From Fibrobacteraceae bacterium (lineage in GTDB: Bacteria > Fibrobacterota > Fibrobacteria > Fibrobacterales > Fibrobacteraceae): a DNA stretch of 37,587 bases. Location: assembly GCA_017625775.1 (NCBI GenBank), contig JAGAKE010000004.1, positions 1 to 37,587 of the forward strand, read 5' to 3'. Below the pieces are notes generated by a model. That model ran no database searches and had not been told where the DNA came from. It saw only the letters and a list, made by a program, of their open reading frames with translations. The position numbers were made by a program, and so were the translations under genes. Positions 34,186 through 37,587 of this stretch are shown here, piece by piece (positions within the stretch are counted from its first letter, which is position 1; every line of letters starts with the position of its first letter).

Positions 34186-35402
34186 AAGTTGTTTTATTTT
34201 TGCTAGGCGTTCTTCTTTCTGGTTGTCTTTGGGAATCGCCAAATTTTCAGGAGTTAGATTATTTGCCTTTAGACGATTCGGAATTTCCGTACGCGGGTTT
34301 GCCACGGCTTGTTATTGAAACAAAAGATTTTAAAGAGATAAGAAATCGAGAAACAGAACACGAGGCGTTTTTTCAAATCTATGGAAAGGAAAGAGCTGAA
34401 ACTGAAATTTTTAAAATGAAAATTCGTGGGCGTGGGCATTCTTCTTTCTTGTTCCCGAAATTTAGTTATCGATTGAAATTCGAAGAAAAAATTTCTTTGT
34501 TTGGTATGCCAGAAAATAAAGATTGGATTTTGCTTTCAAATTTTGCAGATAAAAGTATGCTTAAGAATAAATTAACTTTTTGTTTGGCGAAAAAATTAAA
34601 TGCGTCTTATGCACCGCGTTCTGAATTTGTAGAGTTATATGTGAATCGAGAATATTTAGGCGTTTACCAGTTGACTGAAAAAATTGAAGTAGCAAAAAAT
34701 AGAGTGAATATTCCTGAAAGAAGTGGAGCGTTTTTAATTGAAATTGATAATAAATATTCAAGAAAAGATTCTGTATTGTTTACGCCATTTTTTGACATAC
34801 CACTTCATATTCATGAGGGGGAGCATTCTTTACTAAAAGATAAAAAAGCGTTGAAAGATTTTGTGGGTGAATTTGAATCTTATTTATTGAATGAAACGTC
34901 GTATTCAGAAAAAGAACTTTCAAAGTGGCTTGATTTAGAATCTTATTTTCGTGTTTATTGGATTCAGGAATTTTCTCGCAATGTAGATGGATTTTTAAAT
35001 AGTACATATTTTACGTGGGTTTCAAATACACCAATGCAATTTGGGCCTGTATGGGATTTTGATATTGCTTATGGTGGCGCTCATGAAATAAATCCGGAAG
35101 GTTGGTACACTAGAAATTACTCTTGGAATAAGGAACTTTTTTCCGACGTTGATTTTCAGAAGAAAGCAAATCATTATTGGATAGAAAATAAAAATATTTT
35201 TGCTGAGATTTTAGATTCTCTTTCTTTCTGGGAATTAGAATTGAAAGAGCCTGCAAAAAATAATTTTAAACGCTGGCCCGTTTTAGAAAGCACTGAATCC
35301 TGGGCTCACCGAGAATCTTTTCATTCGTATTTAGAAGCGGTTGAATCTTTGCGAAATTGGTTACGAATTCGAATAAAATGGATCAATAAGAATTTAAGCT
35401 GA
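34179..35402 (+). CDS. CotH-family lipoprotein (protein kinase-like fold)
   Basis: A 407-residue protein with a lipoprotein signal (VVLFLLGVLLSGCLWES, lipobox LSGC with Cys about 16). The CotH domain carries KMKIRGRGHSSFLFPKFSYR at about residues 82-101, GMPENKDWILLSNFADKSML, EYLGVYQLTEKIEVAKNRV and FGPVWDFDIAYGG, the metal-binding strand near residue 290. CotH proteins are secreted atypical kinases, first known from Bacillus spore coats and also reported as cellulosome/surface partners in fibre-degrading gut bacteria. The overlapping upstream barrel-like gene suggests anchoring at the outer membrane. Its end overlaps the convergent zinc-ribbon gene by 9 bases. Confidence 0.9.
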   Translation: MVKVVLFLLGVLLSGCLWESPNFQELDYLPLDDSEFPYAGLPRLVIETKDFKEIRNRETEHEAFFQIYGKERAETEIFKMKIRGRGHSSFLFPKFSYRLKFEEKISLFGMPENKDWILLSNFADKSMLKNKLTFCLAKKLNASYAPRSEFVELYVNREYLGVYQLTEKIEVAKNRVNIPERSGAFLIEIDNKYSRKDSVLFTPFFDIPLHIHEGEHSLLKDKKALKDFVGEFESYLLNETSYSEKELSKWLDLESYFRVYWIQEFSRNVDGFLNSTYFTWVSNTPMQFGPVWDFDIAYGGAHEINPEGWYTRNYSWNKELFSDVDFQKKANHYWIENKNIFAEILDSLSFWELELKEPAKNNFKRWPVLESTESWAHRESFHSYLEAVESLRNWLRIRIKWINKNLS

Positions 35403-35747
35403 AACTGGAATGTTGGCTGGAGTTTGAAAATTTTGTTCAAGTTTCAAGCGTCTAAAAACATGGGCTTTTATATTCAAGGAATTTTCGTAACAATTTGGAC
35501 ATAAGCGGGTTTTTAAATCGTTTACATACAAAACAGGATTCATTGCATTTTTACATGTTTTGCAAAAACAGACGTGAGTGGAACTTGTTGGTAAATAACG
35601 ATTTTCTAAATTTCCGCAGTGATTACAGGCATAGATTCGATATGTCCACATTTTTCCACAGGAATCAAAAGGGGTAAAAAAGCTACCACCTTTTAAATTT
35701 TTTTCAAAACCGCAATGCTTGCAAAGAAAATGATATTCAATAGGCAT
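35394..35747 (-). CDS. Zinc-ribbon protein with several CxxC pairs
   Basis: About 117 residues. It has four CxxC-type pairs (CKHC, CNHC, CKTC, CPNC), suggesting two zinc ribbons; the rest is short strands. GGAGA lies 5-6 bases before ATG 35747, so I chose it over ATGs at 35768 and 35783. It may bind nucleic acid or another protein; no family is recognised. Its 3' end overlaps the convergent CotH gene. Confidence 0.68.
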   Translation of the reverse strand: MPIEYHFLCKHCGFEKNLKGGSFFTPFDSCGKMWTYRIYACNHCGNLENRYLPTSSTHVCFCKTCKNAMNPVLYVNDLKTRLCPNCYENSLNIKAHVFRRLKLEQNFQTPANIPVSA

Positions 35748-35872
35748 AATATCTCCGATTGTTTTCATAAAATTAACTATCAAATGCTGACAAAAAATGA
35801 CATTATTTTTTTTAATTAAATGTCTGTAAATTCAATAAAACAGAAAAGACAACAGAATTTCGTGTAGATAGA

Positions 35873-36004
35873 ATGGCACCAGAATTTTCATTTGAAAATG
35901 TTGTAGGGCTTGCATTAGATTTCTTTTTGAGAGAAAAATATGCGAGTTTTTTTAACCGCGCTCCCTTGGCTCGCATTGGACTTCTGCGATTTCAAGATGC
36001 TTGA
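35873..36004 (+). other. Short open stretch, unassigned
   Basis: Forty-three codons (MAPEFSFENVVGLALDFFLR and onward) end at TGA 36004, overlapping the next frame by 65 bases. An in-frame open run extends about 20 codons further upstream. It may be the mistranslated N-terminal side of the HNH remnant or an unrelated fragment. I recognise nothing. Confidence 0.25.
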
Positions 36005-36296
36005 CAACGAAGTCGCTCGACTCATCAAGGATGACGACGTAACCAACAAGAAAGGAATTTATCCGTACATATTGACAGGTGACGAACGCTACCTTTCAAT
36101 CCGTGCGTTTACGGACAACCAGAAAATCAAGGCGTACGAGCGTCAACTGGGTATATGCCCGATTTGCAAACAACATTTCGAACTTGCGCAAATGGAAGCC
36201 GATCATATTACTCCCTGGTGCGAAGGCGGCCCGATAATCGATACAAACTGTCAGATACTGTGTAGGGATTGCAACAGAAGAAAGAGAGACAAGTGA
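35940..36296 (+). pseudogene. C-terminal HNH domain, probably the tail of a DUF262/HNH-type protein
   Basis: A 118-codon frame. The recognisable part starts near codon 22: NEVARLIKDDDVTNKKGIYP, then YLSIRAFTDNQKIKAYERQL, CPICKQHF, MEADHITPWCEGGPIIDTNC and LCRDCNRRK. The CxxC pairs and DHITPW make a complete HNH motif with a zinc site. In the families I recall (GmrSD/DUF262-HNH types) this is the last 100 residues of a protein several times longer. The DUF262 part is absent, so only the end survives. The first 20 codons are in a sequence that reads better in another frame. GC content is higher than around it. A standalone HNH nuclease cannot be excluded. Confidence 0.6.
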
Positions 36297-36429
36297 TGTG
36301 TCAAACTATCAATGATGGTTAAAGGTCTTTTTATCGAATTGTTGAACAAAGCCGATGAAATGACTGCAAGTATTTGACTTAAAGGTTAGAAATAAGTAAA
36401 TTTGGTGCAATCTTTTATCAAGGAAGCTT

Positions 36430-37587
36430 GTGTCGAAATTTATTTTAAAATCAGCCGTGTTATTTGTTGTGCTTTGCTTGACCGCGGTTTATGCCCTTGA
36501 TTTTCCGTATTCTGAATGGAGTTTAGCTAATTATAATGGAGCAAGTGCGAATTTCAATGATGGCTTTATTTCTGTTACCAATGGCGGTTCCGATTACTGG
36601 CATGTACAACTAACTCGTAACAATATCGAATTACAGGCTGGTAAGACTTACGAAGTTAAGTTCTATTTGCAAGGGGTTAGTAATCGCCGTTATGTAGAAG
36701 TGCGCATAGGTCGAAATGCTTTTCCTTATGATGCCTTTGCAGAATTTGGTGAAGTTGTGGCGCCAGTAAATGGACAGTTGATAACGAAAACATTCACGAT
36801 GCAATCGAGCAATGCGAATAATGCACGATTTGAATTTAATCTTGGTAAAAATTCTGGAACGGTTTATCTATCTGATGTTAGCTTAAATTGCCTTGATTGC
36901 GGTTCTAACCAAAATGTAAGCACCAATAATTCTTCCACGATATCTACAAGCGACTGGGATTATATCGTTATTGCTGATACAGTTGATTTTCGTGACTACT
37001 CCATGTCCTTAGGCGATGTATTCGGTCAATACCTTGAACTAGGAGCTGATTCTAAAATTTACGGCAATGTAGATGCGTCAAACTATTGTTTTTTGCGCGA
37101 ACGTGCAAACATTAGCGGTAATTTGCGTTATTCAACTCCATGTATTGAACAAAATAATATAAAAGCGAAAGTAAAAAGTGCAAAAGCGCTGTCAAAGCCA
37201 GTAGTCAGCCTTCCAAACATCGTCACAGGTATATCACCAGTTTCTGTAGGACTTGATGAAACTATTACACTTCCGCCAGGTAATTATGGCGTTTTCTACG
37301 CCAATGCAAGGTCTAAAGTTCATTTTACCTCTGGCTCTTATACTTTCCAAAACATCTTTACGGAACCTGATGTCAAGTTTGTATTTGATTTAACATCAAG
37401 CCCTGTTTCAATAGGTGTTTTAGAAAATGTTCGCTTTGGCGACCGTAATACATTTGCCATTTCTGGTGGTAACCCCAGTGAAATTCAGTGGAATATTGCC
37501 GGTGAAAAAGTTGATATGGGAACGGACGGTCTGTATTTTGGACAGTTTACTGCCCCATCTGCATTCGTTCGTATTCCATCTCGCTCG
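36430..37587 (+). CDS. Secreted carbohydrate-binding-like surface protein, 3' end beyond the window
   Basis: Three hundred eighty-six codons in one open frame from GTG 36430, preceded by AGGA at 5-base spacing, reach the window edge. It has a signal peptide (SKFILKSAVLFVVLCLTAVY, ending in ALA-type sites). A beta-sandwich domain follows (WHVQLTRNNIELQAGKTYEV, residues 55-75; FEFNLGKNSGTVYLSDVSLN at about 137-156), of the CBM4/9-like kind that binds polysaccharide. After a short Ser/Asn linker comes a region of short strands (GDVFGQYLELGADSKIYGNV and LPPGNYGVFYANARSKVHFT) like the beta-helix found in surface proteins of fibre-degrading bacteria. A C-terminal catalytic or sorting domain may follow. 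It probably helps cell adhesion to plant polymers. Confidence 0.72.
   Translation, partial: MSKFILKSAVLFVVLCLTAVYALDFPYSEWSLANYNGASANFNDGFISVTNGGSDYWHVQLTRNNIELQAGKTYEVKFYLQGVSNRRYVEVRIGRNAFPYDAFAEFGEVVAPVNGQLITKTFTMQSSNANNARFEFNLGKNSGTVYLSDVSLNCLDCGSNQNVSTNNSSTISTSDWDYIVIADTVDFRDYSMSLGDVFGQYLELGADSKIYGNVDASNYCFLRERANISGNLRYSTPCIEQNNIKAKVKSAKALSKPVVSLPNIVTGISPVSVGLDETITLPPGNYGVFYANARSKVHFTSGSYTFQNIFTEPDVKFVFDLTSSPVSIGVLENVRFGDRNTFAISGGNPSEIQWNIAGEKVDMGTDGLYFGQFTAPSAFVRIPSRS

Noticed and set aside
1..37587. CRISPR array
   Set aside because: The only regular arrays are the 30-bp tandem repeat without spacers (14021-14110) and the 11-bp repeats; neither has unique spacers, and no cas gene is present.
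1..37587. tRNA or integrase-type attachment site bounding the defence island
   Set aside because: No tRNA-like sequence, integrase gene or flanking direct repeat was seen at either end of 14257-31172.

Overview
The window looks like a chromosomal stretch from a member of the Fibrobacterota. The support is indirect: an hpf-hprK-MCE gene block, CotH and dispersed in-frame repeat peptides, and a secreted protein that I recall, without being able to search, as resembling Fibrobacter surface proteins. Base composition falls into two classes. Most genes are AT-rich, while about 12.6-13.8 kb (dinD and a zinc-ribbon gene), 27.2-32.7 kb (type IIG enzyme and ORF6N genes) and about 36.0-36.3 kb are clearly more GC-rich. 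This suggests a mosaic of acquired blocks.

Region 1 (1-6392): the end of an IS3-family element, then a three-gene restriction-modification system (two methyltransferase-type proteins and a GIY-YIG/DEAD helicase). The second methyltransferase gene carries an in-frame amber codon. A DinJ/YafQ-type toxin-antitoxin pair sits on the opposite strand between the modification genes and the helicase. Region 2 (6396-12356): mostly housekeeping genes. These are a membrane acyltransferase, a small exported peptide, a DksA/TraR-type regulator, an hpf-hprK-MCE operon and argA. Region 3 (12580-14160): dinD, a small zinc-ribbon membrane protein, and the remains of a winged-helix protein with a 30-bp tandem repeat.

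Region 4 (14257-31172) is a defence island of about 17 kb with every gene on the minus strand. In transcription order it holds a type IIG restriction-methylase (also broken by an in-frame amber codon and carrying dispersed in-frame repeats), a small membrane-anchored protein, a NYN/LOTUS nuclease, a TIR protein, an HNH_2 nuclease, a Septu-like ATPase plus HNH pair, a short PD-(D/E)XK protein, a DUF1016 nuclease, a two-module CoiA-like nuclease, a 108-residue protein and an SF1 helicase with a C-terminal nuclease-like domain. Two groupings may be undescribed systems: NYN/TIR/HNH_2, and DUF1016/CoiA-like/108-residue/helicase-nuclease.

Region 5 (31383-37587): a frameshifted ORF6N-domain gene with a truncated tandem copy, folE, a beta-barrel-like protein overlapping a CotH lipoprotein, a zinc-ribbon protein, the tail of an HNH protein, and the 5' part of a secreted carbohydrate-binding-like protein that runs off the window. 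No tRNA, rRNA or CRISPR array was seen.
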